A stretch of DNA of 64,000 nucleotides from Sympetrum striolatum (taxonomy: Eukaryota; Arthropoda; Insecta; Odonata; Libellulidae). The stretch lies in NCBI GenBank assembly GCA_947579665.1, contig OX388350.1:27809393-27873392 (forward strand), in the 5' to 3' direction. Both the position numbers and the translations under genes were made by a program. The notes beneath the pieces are model-generated. The model was not told the DNA's origin. It did not search any database and saw only the letters and a list, made by a program, of their open reading frames with translations. The first letter of the stretch is position 1; the number at the start of each line of letters is the position of its first letter. This document shows positions 13,119 to 25,519 of the stretch, piece after piece.

Positions 13119-13463
13119 AATAATAATAAAACGTTTTTTATTGGGGCGAGATTGTGATTTCCAAGTCTCTTCTTACATCGAACCTTTCGTCTTATACATT
13201 TTAAAGAACAGATTGCTTGAAAAAAGGGTACAGAGAAGAAAACTACAATTCGGGTTTAAAAACCTAAGGTTTTTAGCTTAGGAAAAAGTGTACAAGACGG
13301 GGGATGTGAAAAACCTGCGAAACATACTGATAGTTGGGTAAATTCTTATGGGAGAGCAGGTTAATAGATATATGAAAGGCGAAAAGGACAATACAGATAC
13401 ATATTCACTTAAATAAATCAATATAATCGCTGAAGTACATAGTGGAAAGCAAGTAATAAAGTA
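13119..13463 (-). mobile_element. Family A retrotransposon tail, copy a
   Basis: Read on the minus strand this is the 3' part of a non-LTR-type element: a GCAGGTTTTTCACA block, a middle region, a GAGACT hairpin arm, CAATCTCGCCC, and an A/T trinucleotide tail (AATAATAAT on the plus strand at 13119). Sister copies lie at 13464, 16456, 19247, 34815, 37785, 42795 and 44455. No ORF survives. The hairpin here is degraded on one side. Confidence 0.6.
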
Positions 13464-13800
13464 CAGACTGGGAATAATTGAGACTAGAAAATCTTCCATT
13501 TACCCCTTGTCTATTACGAAAAATTTAAAAACAAGATTATACACTGCTTTATTTTAACTATAGTATTTAACGTGGATATTAAGAATGGTTTTGGGAAGCA
13601 AATAAAACATTAAGATAAATTTTATCGTAGAATAAAAATTCCACTTCAGGAAAACACCCTCAAAGGGGGGGTGTCAAAAATCTGCGAAATTTGTATGAAT
13701 AATCATAAGAAACATAGAGATAGATCACACCATAAAGGATAATGATGGTATGTCATAATGATACTATAGGTGGCATTGCCGATAGAAAATATTCCTAAAT
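13464..13800 (-). mobile_element. Family A retrotransposon tail, copy b
   Basis: A second copy directly behind copy a in the same orientation. It has a diverged ATTGAGACTAG block (about 13478) and the conserved hairpin ACACCC...GGGTGT at about 13660-13680, framed by TCCACTTCAGGAAA and TCTGCGAAA. The far end is not well defined. Confidence 0.5.
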
Positions 13801-14385
13801 AAACTCGAAAATGTCGTAGGAGGTAATTTCATTTATATATATCACATTGATAAGGAAATTTAAATGATTAGAAAGAGATGCAAATATGTTATAAATAATT
13901 ACCCTAAATTAAAATTGATATAATCCCATCATTTGTAAAATATATGTATCGTTTGTGCTAATTGAAGCTGCTTAACCTGAAATACTTAACGTTAATAAAT
14001 ATTTTCTCGTCTATGCAATTGGATAACATATCTAGGAATGAATAGTATGGCATTGACTCAATATTGACAGTGACAAAGTGGTTAGCGATATAAATCGAGG
14101 CTAACCACAGAGCTGGAAGGAAAATATTTTTCTGATTCTCGTATCTATCTGATTTATTGGCCATGCGATGTTAATAACAGCGTTTGATTATCATATTTTT
14201 GCTATTGCCTGGATAACATGGATGCATATCATGCCAATTGTAGAGCCAATCCATATCACAGGAAGGACGAAGCTAAGAATTTGTTTATTAAGACCCCTGT
14301 AGTATTTATTTGCTTCTATTCAGATTGGCCAAACCACCACTAAAATATTTTCATCAATTGTAGTGGTCTGTTGATTTGAAAGCGT
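13801..14385. other. AT-rich DNA, no gene recognised
   Basis: AT-rich with no recognisable gene or repeat. The 68-codon minus-strand frame at 13958-14164 has no known domain. Confidence 0.45.
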
Positions 14386-14470
14386 AATGGACTTCAATGG
14401 ACAAAAACAACGAGATGGAAGGAATTCACGTGACTTTCCTTCTCTGATGATGATGGATGTGAAGTCCATT
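14386..14470. repeat. 85-bp imperfect stem-loop
   Basis: AATGGACTTCA (14386-14396) pairs perfectly with TGAAGTCCATT (14460-14470). Inside, GAAGGAA pairs with TTCCTTC around a loop holding CACGTGA, with an unpaired internal loop between the two stems. Size is like a pre-miRNA, but the large internal loop argues against that. It may be a decayed MITE. Confidence 0.4.
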
Positions 14471-15240
14471 GATTAATGATGGTGCCGTTCCATTGGTTTC
14501 TGTAGCCGATGGCATCGTAGCAGGCACAATGGAAAATGCTCCACGTAATGGTGCGAATTCTTCCTTATTGTAATCGGTGAGTTGTAAAAAGGGATTGGAC
14601 ATTGTATCTTATCTACTGGGTGGAAAAGAGTTATGTTTGAAAGCTATGATGTCAGCACTTTCATAATGTATAAGAGCTCTCAAGTATACTTTCGTATCGA
14701 TAAGGTTTAATTCAAAGTCTGAGGAAATAAACCTATGAAAAACAAGAACGCACGAGGCGAATGTATGCCATGGTGTATGGTGTGCGATTTTCTGTTGTCC
14801 ATCTGCTAATACCTACAAAATTAAATGTAAAGCAAAACCTTCTTAACAATTTGTGACTAAATCGAACCCAAACCAAGCAAATTTGAGGAATTTTTATAAA
14901 TTAGAATTTATTTTTGACTTAGTCACGTGTAATTTGACAAAATTAGGAAAGTTTTAGTCGTTCATGTTACGTTTTTTTTTTAAATGTTACTGTAATTAAG
15001 GAAATGATACTGTGTTCAAGTAAATAATTTTCTTCATAATTACTGTGTTGGTTTATCAGAAATTGATGACATTTGCATAGCTAGAGGAAGAATTATTCCA
15101 TAAGGCAAAGAAAGTGACTAGACCAAAAATATCAAAGAATAAATTCTTTACACATAGAATAAATTCCTCGATTGTATATTTCGTGGGCTTTCCTCTGTTA
15201 ATCAGTGCTACATAAGCCTCCCTCTTCATTCAGTTTTAAA
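14471..15240. other. AT-rich DNA, no gene recognised
   Basis: Nothing recognised; low GC, short frames only. Confidence 0.45.
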
Positions 15241-15613
15241 GGGCAGCTTCAGCTGTTGCCCAGTTAGCCAATTCTATTTTTTGAATTCTTTTGTGGAAGA
15301 TCTCGATTGCTTCATAGTCCATGTTTCACACTCATTACGAATGGTGAACTTATGAATATATGTCCATTATAATTTTCATAATTTAAAAATACGTCTTTGG
15401 GAGGTAGTAGAAAGAAACTAACAGGCATGGGCAGTTGCTCTGTTGGTCAACTCTATTTTTAAATTCTTTTGTGGAACATGTCGATTGTTCCCAAGTCCAT
15501 GTTTCACACTCATTACGAAGGATTAAACTATGAAACCGAATCCACTTAAATTTTTCATAATTTTAAAAGTACGTCTAATTATAGCCAGGGGAGGTAATTG
15601 CGAGAAACTAGCG
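15241..15613 (+). repeat. Two-unit direct repeat, period about 178 bp
   Basis: Units at about 15241-15423 and 15424-15613 share, in order, GGGCAG, an ATTCTTTTGTGGAA block, TCGATTG, AGTCCATGTTTCACACTC (15316 and 15494), a TTTTCATAATTT block, a TACGTCT block, and a final GGGAGGTA..GA(A/G)AGAAACTA-like end. Divergence is substantial, so the duplication is not recent. It ends where the CpG island begins. Confidence 0.75.
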
Positions 15614-16135
15614 GAACGAATCCCGTAATTGGAAGCTGTGACGATGAACCAATTCCGTCCGGGATGCTCGTTTGGGCGCCAATTGTTCGCCTATCTCACA
15701 GCGTAACCACGGGGGGGCATCCTACCCCCCGCGGACCCTCCCTCTTTCCCACCAGACACATGTTGATACGCATTTTTTAATCCGAACGACCCGAGCCTCC
15801 GACAACGTGGATTAGACACGCAGATGATCGAGACAATGAGGGTGAATCGGGAGGCGGTCCACCAATGGAACGGGCACACCCTAAGTAGGGGGGTCGAATA
15901 TCCCCGCTCTAATCTCCCTCCTTTCCAGGCACCGCCCCTCAGCGACGCCCATGCACCACCACTTCCATCGCAATTCTCCCCCTTCGGCAGCACTAACCCA
16001 CTTCTCCCTCGGGACGCCATTCACCAAGATGTAAGTCTGATTGGACGGCGATGCAGGATGAGCCTGGTGCACGTGGGAGGTCTCTTTCGGGCGTCACCTT
16101 TCTGGGTGTGACGTTCGTTTCCGATCGGTCGACAC
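15600..16135. promoter_or_regulatory. CpG-rich island
   Basis: About 530 bp of GC-rich DNA with C-runs and G-runs, including an inverted CCAAT box (ATTGG, 16040-16044). Frames on both strands overlap and have no domain. It directly follows the 178-bp duplication. Possible promoter or enhancer; direction unknown. Confidence 0.45.
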
Positions 16136-16455
16136 GTATCGGTGTAGTTATGAGGGTTTAACTAAAAGGTGGAGCTCCATCCGGAAATAGTAAAATAATC
16201 GAATGCTGACAATGAGAGGAGAAGACCGTTCCGGAATTGCCTTTGTTAGCGGTGCCGAATCTTTGCCATCAGTAGCCTGAAAGTTCCAGGCCCTCATTAA
16301 GAATTATCACTGCAAAAATTCCATTGTTTATTAATTTAATAAGATTATATACTAGGGAATTTTTAGGCCCTTCTCTATGGAAATAATATGCAAAATTAAT
16401 ATTTATTTATTTATGATATCGATAGTATAATTTTACAGCTTACCCCAAAATCGAA

Positions 16456-16770
16456 CGTGATATTATTATTATTAAGGGACTTCATTTGGCGAAATTGGGA
16501 CTTTTGAGTCCCATCTACCATTTAACCAATACATTTACATAGTATAAAAAATACTAATAATATAACAAAATATATACTAATCTATCAAAAATATACAAAT
16601 ATATAAATCTTTATAATAAGATACAAAATGAAAATGGATACTTTTATAGTACAGTTATGCAAAATACAAATCTATGAATCTGTTTATTGTGATACAAAAT
16701 AAAAGTGAATACTAATGTGATACAGTCTTATACAAAATATAAATCCATAAATCAATTTAAGATTATATCT
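16456..16770 (-). mobile_element. Family A-type retrotransposon tail, variant with GGGACT hairpin
   Basis: On the minus strand the 3' end reads: GGGACT (rc of 16507-16512), a short loop, AGTCCC (rc of 16497-16502), then AATTTCGCCAAATGAAGTCCC and a TAA-type tail. This matches other family A copies, but both hairpin arms differ in a compensating way (see findings). Upstream in element sense lies an AT-rich minisatellite with a period of about 71 bp (GATACAAAAT at 16620 and 16691). No ORF remains. Confidence 0.6.
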
Positions 16771-19169
16771 ACGTGGCTATGAAGGAGCTCCTGCAAATGA
16801 ATCGATAAAAATGAGTAACGTGGAAGCTTTTCTCAGGGACAAATTCTTGGTTGGATTCTATGAGCACATATATTTCGTATCACTCAGCATGAATGAGTTT
16901 TTTTAAGCAAAATCAAGACCAGTGAATGCTTCATAAAAATTATAAAAAAATAATTTCCTTCCTAAGCACAGGTCTCAAATCACTCCCACGTATGAATTAG
17001 TATTTCATATAAATCCTATTCCGCCTTGTTTTGATCTCTATTGTTCATTTGCGATGCTTAATGGCGACTTTTCACTTGGCTTCGAAATATAAAACAATCA
17101 AAACGTAAGTACAAATTCTCTTTCTGGCATGAATGGATAAGCAACATTCATTACCTGCCTGTACTCTGGTATTCATCTCTTCATAAGTCTTTCTACACTT
17201 CTCTTTCTCTTGCATTTATATCCAGGACCTTCAATGGTTATCTTATTTGTTCATTCTTTCTACCTGCTGCTTCCCAATATTTTCTTTCATTCACTAATGC
17301 ATAAATGTTACAGTTCAGTTCCAGCGTGTACGTTTCTTAAATTACCTGTTTTTCTACTGCATTAATTTTCTTTAAGAATCGTTTCCTCTGAGTCCTTCTC
17401 TTGTATTCTTTCTTCTTTCGTTGTTAGTATTCTTATTTTTTGTGAACGCATACAATCACCAAAATATTTGTTAACCGTGGCCGAAAATCAATTAAATATC
17501 ATCGGTCGCAAATTTCGTTAACAGGCTTATTCGTAAGCTGAGATATCGCCGTAATATAATTTCTATCCAGATTGCTTTAGCGTGGAGTATATCCCTGTGT
17601 TTGTCTCTAGGAGGTTATATCCGAATAAAAAATTGATTTTTTTCTCTTATGACTTTAGCCTTTCTAATCCTAGAGTAGTTGCAAGTAACTGTACTTAAGG
17701 AGTTTAATGAAAATGAAAGGATGTTCAGAAATCATTATATTGTCTCCTATAACAGAATGGCAGGATTTCAGGAGTTCCGAAATAATAAATTTTTGTATCC
17801 TTTTAGAGAAATATATCGCTCCATTTAGAGACATTTCATCTCGGAATAAAATTTCCCGAAGATGATAAGCGATTATGATTATCGGGTAAGATAAAACAGC
17901 AATAACTAATTTAATTTTGCGTACATGATTAGTATGGTCTCAACTAGGCATTAGATAATAAACATTTCCCTGAAAAAAAACATAGCAAACCTAAGACTTT
18001 AGGTCAAGCAATTTCTTAAGATTAAATAATCAATCCGATTAAATCGTGGCCGCAGAGATTCTCCTTGTAGTTCTCAGTCATCGATTCAACTTCTAAGGGA
18101 TACGCGAGTTAATGAATCGCTTTCGTTCGCTATCCATGGCATTTTTACGAATAACGGAATTGGTAACTGCTTTGTTCGTGGCGATTGCCAATCTGGGCAT
18201 TATCGTTGGCCAATATTCTTGAATTAACCGAAAAAAACACCGAAATTAATCGGCACTTTTTCAATCAATGAACTTATGGGGGTTGAAACGCCATCTGATA
18301 CTTTCTAAAATGACGCCTTACTAGTTCTTTCTCCTTTACCGTCTATTCGAAACGTTAAGTGTAATTACAGTTATTTTTTTCAATATTTTCAACAAGGCCT
18401 GGCCTGATTCGATCTCTTCTAATTATTCCGGTACTAAGGTATAATGAGAAACTTCCCTTACAGTATGTCATCAGTTGAAGTTCATGAGCCGCACAGTCGT
18501 TCCCAGATCACCGTGTTTCACTGATTTCGAAAGAGTTTTCTTTTTGCGATACAAAATGACCGCCTGTTAATTGTCGTTGATAATGAGACTGCATGAGAAT
18601 GAATATTGAAATGAATTTGTGATGGGAAATTTTCAGTATTAAGGGCGCTGTTGGCCTTTTCCGGTGTTCAATGAGGCCTTATTCCCATTAAATTAAATTA
18701 ACCAAGACTTACGAATTACGTATTTGTATACACTTATTTATCATTTGAGGTGAAAATAAGGTTGGAGAGATTTTCCTTTAGTCAACGAAATGATGAAATT
18801 CCTTCTCGCACGTAAGATATGAATGAAATTAATCTTTTGAGGGGAAATCTGGTGGAATTCAAGTTAGATATCATTGCCGGACTTTGTAAACATTAGCGAT
18901 ATCCAATCAAGATCGGCCTGGTTGTTCTTAAAGTTCCACAGGTGATCCAACGATAATTTGTGGGACTGCATAATCAACAAATTACCGGCGTGGCTTTTTG
19001 ATTACCTCCTCACATTTTAAACTTTGGGGTATCCAGAATGACCTTTTGAGAAACTCAGCTTTCAACGCAAGGAATACGGAATAATTGAATCTCAGCCATT
19101 AAATGCATTGGCAGATCTATTTGGAAGCAAAGTGAAGTACACCCCACCATTTTTTCAGGCATGTATCTA
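16771..19169. other. AT-rich DNA, no gene recognised
   Basis: No gene supported. 17150-17450 is pyrimidine-rich. 18050-18200 is slightly richer in GC. I see no long inverted repeat, tRNA or domain-bearing frame. Confidence 0.5.
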
Positions 19170-19246
19170 CAGTCCTGGCCAAAATTAACGCAGCACCAGC
19201 CGTAAGGATCGCTAGGGAGGTGCTGCGTTAATTTTGGCCAGGAGTG
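19170..19246. mobile_element. 77-bp Tc1/mariner-type MITE
   Basis: Terminal inverted repeats of about 29 bp run from CAGTCCTGGCC (19170) to GGCCAGGAGTG (19246), separated by a spacer of about 20 bp, with one mismatch near the tip. TA dinucleotides sit immediately outside both ends (19168-19169 and 19247-19248), the target duplication of Tc1/mariner elements. The ends resemble Tc1-type CAGT...GGCC termini. It encodes nothing and would depend on a transposase elsewhere. High arm identity suggests a fairly young insertion. Confidence 0.85.
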
Positions 19247-19545
19247 TACCTTTCCTTTTCATACTTTTACTTTCCTTCTCTTTCCCCTTTTGAATTTAAG
19301 TTGCTACTGATTGTAGGTTTCGTCTTGCGGGTATTTTATTGAAGAGTTTTTCTTTTGTCCTAAGGGTGGAGTCTATTTTTTTATTGTAAACCCACGAAAT
19401 ATATCCCTTTCTTCGCTTTTTTTTTCTAATTCCTATCAGCTATTTCTTTAAATCCCTATTGGTATAATATGGTTAGATATAGAAACTTTTGTCTCAATCT
19501 CGCCCTGAAATGAAGTCTTTTTATTATTATTATTTATAACTTTGT
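19247..19545 (+). mobile_element. Family A retrotransposon tail, plus-sense copy
   Basis: Plus-sense copy: CTGATTGTAGGTTTCG near 19308, a diverged middle, a GTCTCAATCTCGCCC block at 19493-19507, then a TTATTATTATTATT tail. The hairpin before CAATCTCGCCC is partly lost here (GAAAC..GTCTC). No ORF. The MITE at 19170-19246 lies at its upstream edge. Confidence 0.6.
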
Positions 19546-19699
19546 GGTAGTGTTGCCAATTTTCCTAGGATTCGACAAGGGATTTGATGTCTCAATCTCT
19601 ATTTGATTCACCAAAGGGTATGAAAACTTCTTTAGATGGATTCTTTAAATAAAAGATCAGAATTTCTTTCAGAGACTGGCTGAAGTATTTCTAAAAATC

Positions 19700-19790
19700 A
19701 GTAGACAGTATCAGCTTTATGATGGAGCTCCATGAGTCGAAACCATGGTCGTACTCTAATAAAATATTCTGTGGTATATTAAAAGTTGGT
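19700..19790 (+). mobile_element. Hammerhead-like retroelement tail, decayed copy
   Basis: Contains ATGATGGAGCTCCATGAG followed by TCGAAACCATGGTCG (19736-19751) and TAATAAAATATTCTGTGG. GAAAC, a 4-nt loop (CATG) and GTC are the right side of a minimal hammerhead ribozyme core as found in Penelope-like elements. The left core (CUGAUGA) is altered to TTATGATGG, so cleavage is unlikely. See the better copy at 33918-34057. Confidence 0.5.
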
Positions 19791-20629
19791 TTCACTTTTG
19801 TTCCTGGTGGATCCATATGTGGAAACTTATTCGTAGTTCCATCTAATTAATAACAGCAATTGCAGCGGAGATTATTTTGAATGGACAGAGACAAAAAAAG
19901 GAATTTTACCAACATTACGAGATGAGCTTCGTACTAAAGCAATGGTGTCCAACTCAAGGGGCGCACACGACCATTTTCCCAATCCCGGGGTCCGATAAGC
20001 TGATTCTTTAATTCAAGTTCCAAAAAATGTTATAACCTAAACCTGTAATATATAAATACCGAAAATAAAACATATTTAGTTAGAATTCACCCTAAAGTAT
20101 AAAGCAACAGTCTCACTTGAAATTACATTTTAATTAAGCTTTTGAATCATGATTTTCGTTGACTTAATTGAATTTAAAATTGCTGCGAAATGCTGCTACT
20201 ACTCGGCGAATATTTATAGGACCTTAAAGTAAAAAAAAACTAATAAAATAAATCGAATTTCTTACAACCAAGTCCAGTTTTCATATGCTAAATGGTATTC
20301 AACGAATTCAGGTCACCTAATATCGATTATATTATAGCAACCAACCCGGCCAAAAATTAATGTCCTAAGCTTCAACACAGCTGTGATATAAAATGCATTT
20401 TATCTTTTCGCCGCATTGAATTTTTTATTCATTATATTATTCCTCACTCTCATTTTCTACCAAATTCCTGGTGCCTATCTTAAAACAAACGAAAACTTTT
20501 CTTCTGATTTCTTAATATGATAAAAAGATGTATGGAAGAAACGAGCAGTAGATAAGTCTTGTAAGAAACCTTTTATACCATTTCACTAATAACTCCTTGA
20601 ACGGTATGATTATCAAAAGCCCAAATTGC
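19791..20629. other. AT-rich DNA, no gene recognised
   Basis: Nothing recognised. Confidence 0.45.
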
Positions 20630-21010
20630 GTAAATGCGAGCCAAATGCCTCTCGTTCGAAGCGATGACACCTGTTAGCTGAGATCATCCCGTTTTCCGCG
20701 GCGTCTCCTTTCTATAGGCATTTGGACGAGGGCGGGAGAGTGGAGGCGTGCGATTGGTGGGCGCGCTCGGGAAGGGGCCGTGATTGGCCGCAACGTCGGT
20801 CACGTGACTTTCGCGTCCTCGCAGAGTTCGATAACTCCGCCGTGTGACCCCTCTCGATGGCTCGTTTATTGGCTACGGTAGTGAATCAACGTTCTCAGGA
20901 AGCAGGCGAAGCAGTAGCGAAGGGGAAAGACTTCTCGCTCCATTGACTTTCTTATTCCGCCGTGAATCTGCGATTTTACGCGGAGGTTTTCGCGATCTCA
21001 GGGAGACTGA
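20630..21010. promoter_or_regulatory. CpG island with paired CCAAT boxes and E-box
   Basis: Two inverted CCAAT boxes (ATTGG at 20753-20757 and 20783-20787) lie exactly 30 bp apart, about three helical turns, a spacing typical of NF-Y-driven promoters. A CACGTG E-box follows at 20801-20806, and GC-box-like GGGCGGG lies at about 20730. A frame at 20844-21095 (83 codons, plus) overlaps the downstream edge but has no recognisable domain and an uncertain start. I infer a TATA-less promoter. Its gene is not visible. Confidence 0.55.
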
Positions 21011-23740
21011 CGAAGTACTTTATTCTGCAAAAAATATCAATGCTGAAGATACAGCGATACTTTGGGTTTTCTCTGTTAACTATATGAATCAATGATAACT
21101 GAGAGCTCGCGAGTGTTTTTCGTACTTAATACATCGCATGTTTTTAAATCTTGGCAATTTTTGTTTAATTTTATTCTACAGGTTTGGCGTAGTATTTGTT
21201 TAACAAGGTAAGGGGATTTTCTTCATTCGAAACTTCAAGGAATTATCACCTATAGCAGTATTTTAGGAATTACCATATTGTTTGTATGTTATAATTATTT
21301 TATTAGTGCAAAAACATTGAAATAGGTTCGTAAATCTTTTTTATAATTGGAATTTTTACGTACAAGTACTGAAAATAATGCAGATTGTTTTCAAAATCAA
21401 TACAAATCAGTTTAAGAGGGACCTACAGGGAGCTGAACTTCTCTCAAAAACAGCACAGCGAGCAACTTTAAATTTCGCGTGAGTTTCTTCATCATCTTCA
21501 AGAGATCAATCATCTTCACAGAGAGATCCAACTAAAGATCCTCTTAATTTTGAGGAAAGGATACTTCTTCCAGCAATATAAAAATCCTTTTTCACATAGA
21601 AATAGTGTTACTACAGAGGAATTATATAGAACAGTAATGTCCAATGGGATATTGTAGAGGGAACTGATTCAGTGGGAAATGAACCACGAGTAATAGGAAG
21701 AATATTATAAAATGATAAACGAGCGGGACAGGTAGAGAGTAAATGAATATTAGGAAAGAAAATAATTTTAGCTTCTGAAGATCGATGTGAAAACAGTTAT
21801 AATTCATTTTAAACTTCGGAAAAATGTATTCGTACCTTAAAAAGGAAATGTTAAAACTTAGATGCATATATTTATCGATTTTATCGATAAACATGTGTAA
21901 AAGATTGCCTCTATAACGCAGTACGTGTTCTAAATCAACATTTATACGGGTCACTTCTAGAACTATGGCAAGGGAACATGCTCGCCAAGCGACACTCCTG
22001 ATTATATGTAGTAGTAGGATTTCATGTATCCTCTTGAGAGATTTAATAGCCCTTTGGAATTCCTTTTCATTCACTCGTTTTTGACGCCCATTCTTTTAAT
22101 GGTCAAGATGATAAGATGTAATATCTACCATGGCTTTTGAGATCTAATCTTTCTTAATTGGTTCAATAATATTTTCTTAGCCTCCAACCTTTTTCCATCC
22201 AAGAATTACCTTCATATATTTAACAACATCAAAGTGAAGCTTTGTGTTTTATCATAACATATTTTTTTAAAGCTCATTCCTTACGTTGAAATATGATAAA
22301 TAACTTATTCTGACCATAAAATTCATCACCTTTATGACTGAATTCTTTAAAACTATTTTACTCACAGTATGCCATGATTAGGAATTCTATTTGGAGAAAT
22401 TTCGCGCCTAATTTATTGCTCAGAATTTAGCATTTGAATTCTCAATTTGAGTCTCAGAAATTAAAATTATTTGTTTTAGGTGGTAAATATTTGAGAAATA
22501 TTCAGCTTAGTAAATGGAAACTCAATGATACTCTTGCAAAAAAAATTTAAAAAAATTTAACGCACGTGCTAACGTCCTGAAGAATATGTCGCTTTAATTT
22601 ACGATCTCAGTTTTTAAATTAGAACACTGTTATTACCCATGTTAAAATTCCTTATGATTAATTTGCTCTAGTGAGTTCTTTACTAAGATACACTCCATTT
22701 TAAGTGTATCTGATTCCCTATCTGAAGACGTCCGTTAACAGTATACAACTTAAAGTTTTACACGATGTCCTCTTGTTTTATTGTATTCACTTCATGGGTA
22801 CAGATTTTGGTCGTTGTATTTAAAACTTGCTCGAATCTCAATGTCCGTGTAGTTGTTCCTATTACTCATCATAAAGAGTAGGAATTTACTATCTACATCT
22901 TTTTCGTCTTACATAAATCTTTTTGGAGTGAGCAACTTTTCCGTATGTTTACAAGGGTTCAGTTTAACTAGCCTCTTGTCTAGCACTCATCGGTGAACCC
23001 TAGAATGACTGGCTCTATCCCAATGAGGAATGAAAAAAAAACATCTACAATATGTACTAAAGAGGTTCTTCTCAAAAAAAGGATGTCCTTACTTATTCAA
23101 TACAAATATAGTTGCTAGAAGCCTTTCTTCCATGTTTTAATTTATATAAATAAACGGCCATTTTTTGACTTCGTAAATGGCGCAGATTTTTTAATATCAG
23201 AACTTTCCTGTTATTACAAAGAGATTATTTACAATATTTAAAGGGTCTCGTGAAAATTTAGATGATAAAGTTTTAGTTTTTTAAGTCTTGTTCTTTGGTA
23301 TCTATCTTATTGAAATTCGTGACTGCTTCGGTTTGATAAATAATGTCATGATAATGCAAGACCAAGCATATTTTTTATAATTCCACAAAGTTTTAACGAA
23401 AGATATTAAAACCTTGGTTAAATTATTTTTTTATTTTTATTTTTGGATATTATTTAATTTTTCCACGAATTGTAAACTTTTTTGCTTTTCCTTCATTAAG
23501 ACGTTATCGTAAAATTATTTTCTAAAAATTCATTTGGGTATATAGTGTTATTCTCCTTTTTCGAAATCCAGAAAGTCTGAATTCAGTAAAAAGGATCAAC
23601 GTTGGCGAAACTGATGGTGACGACGGGTCTAAAAGTTCTCCCACGAAATTAGGGAACGAATGAAAGGCTACGTACTGTTACAAATGAAGCTTTTGGGTTA
23701 ATTTCGGCTCAAGGACTCCTTGTACTAAGTCTGTTCCGCG
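21011..23740. other. AT-rich DNA, one unrecognised 150-codon frame
   Basis: The longest frame here is minus strand 21622-22074. Its C-terminal third is strongly hydrophobic (long runs of F, L, I and V), as AT-rich DNA tends to give, and its N-terminal part matches no family I know. There is no supporting promoter or splice evidence. I do not call a gene. The rest is low-GC with no repeat recognised. Confidence 0.4.
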
Positions 23741-24180
23741 TCAGTGGGTTGGAGTAGCGACGAATTCAGTGCTACTCTCGAGGAGCCATCGTTTGACCAG
23801 CTGACCTCCTCGACACGTGTCCTTGCAAGTACGCTCGCGCCGTCCACTCGAGCGCTAAATCATCCGAGCAACAACTCCGCGATTTGTTAATTAACCGGAG
23901 AGTGATGAATGATGCAGCGGGTCGTATTCCCGCGTTTTGTATTGCGGTCGGAAACGGCTCGTGAAAAAAAGCCATCAACCAATCAGGGAGGATATCCGTA
24001 GCCGTGGTAAGCATCAGATGAGTCATGGACCCCCCTGGCCACTCCCCTCCGCACACAGCCCCCGAAAGAGGGTTCATTAGCCGCCCTCCTAACAAGGGGG
24101 GTGGGTTGAAGTGTAGGGGGGGACAGACAGACAAACATCTTCATTGAGACGATTGGAGTGGAATATAAGGCGTGGGGGGG
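23741..24180. promoter_or_regulatory. GC-rich island with G-tracts
   Basis: CpG-rich from 23740 to about 23960, then strongly strand-skewed: C-runs (24028-24062) followed by G-runs (24096-24122 and 24172-24185). The minus-strand frame at 23772-24134 (120 codons) has no recognisable domain. The G-runs could form quadruplexes. Possible regulatory island. Confidence 0.4.
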
Positions 24181-25519
24181 GAGGGTTTGTTAGGGAGTGT
24201 GCGGAAAGATTGGCCGAAATTATTTCGCGCGGATTTAATGGTGAAAATTACTATTAAAGAGAAAAATGTCTACTATCAGAATAGAACAGGAAATCAGCGG
24301 TAGTGATCAAGAAATTGATTTTTCTTTCGATGCGGTTCTTTTAGTTGGTTTGAATTGATTAGTATGCTCAATCTCACCATTGGTTACACATGTTTTTACG
24401 ATCATCCAAGTTTTTCGTAAACGGAAAAAAATATCAAGTTAGGTTAATATTCAATTCAATCAATTTATAAATGGTGGAAAAAGCCAAAAATAATAAAGCC
24501 AGAAAATTAAAAATTATGAAATGCATAATATATATTATATAATTATGAAATATAATAATAATATAATATAGTATATAATCATGAAATAAAATAAAGCAGG
24601 AGTTTTACCCGGGTATTTTTAGGTTATGTTTACTTACAGGTTACTGTATTCTGCATGCGATACTTCTTAAATACCATCTAACTACTTAACCCTTACCAAG
24701 ATGGTATAAAGCTACTACGATTTTATTGGCTAATAACTCATTTGAAAATATCGATTGTTACGTCTCAATTCTCGTAGGGCATATACTAGGTCGGACATAT
24801 TATATATTAAAAGGATAGGATTACAAGGCTAAAATCACCAACGGAGAGCAGAAATTTACAATCAAAATATAGGATGATTATATTCATTTCATTTATTAGA
24901 ATTAAATAAAAGCAAAAGAAAAGCAACAAGAGCAACAAAAATTATTAAGTTATAGTGTTTAAAAATGAAGAAAACCTTTCAAAGTTATCTAAGAATGTTG
25001 GTCTTGGATAAGGGTTTTTACTCTGCAAAGTTAAGAAGGTAGAAAAAACAAATACATCGTAAAGGAAATTTGCAGAAGAATTTTTTGTTAGAAGGAACAA
25101 CATACTTTTGAAATCCTATATTAAATTTTTGATAATTTTGCCATATATGATCTGATATATATTTAATGATAAAAGTAAAATACCGTATGATCTGTAAATC
25201 CATGAGACTACAATAAATCCTCCCTGAAAAAGAGGTAGGAAATTCAGAACTCCAAGTTTTTTTTTCCGTTTGGACTATTAAATACCTCCGATACGGCTAT
25301 TTTTGTTGGGTTGAGAAGTATTTTTAATCTCACCACCGATTAGACGTATATTTTTCATGTCATCCTAATATTCGACAAATACATAAATCACATTTTATAA
25401 TTATAAACATACATATACAAACAATATATCTTTTAAATATAGATGCTTCTCCGGATTCATTCAAGGATATAGATAGATAGAGAGATAGGATACTAATTCA
25501 CAGGCTAAACCACCAGTGT
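24181..25519. other. AT-rich DNA with simple repeat
   Basis: Very low GC. 24515-24585 is an imperfect (TAA/ATAT)n tract, and 25470-25492 holds a short GATA-type microsatellite. No gene recognised. Confidence 0.5.

Noticed and set aside
21622..22074. 150-codon minus-strand frame
   Set aside because: The C-terminal part is the F/L/I-rich peptide typical of AT-rich DNA, and the N-terminal part matches nothing I know. No promoter or splice support.
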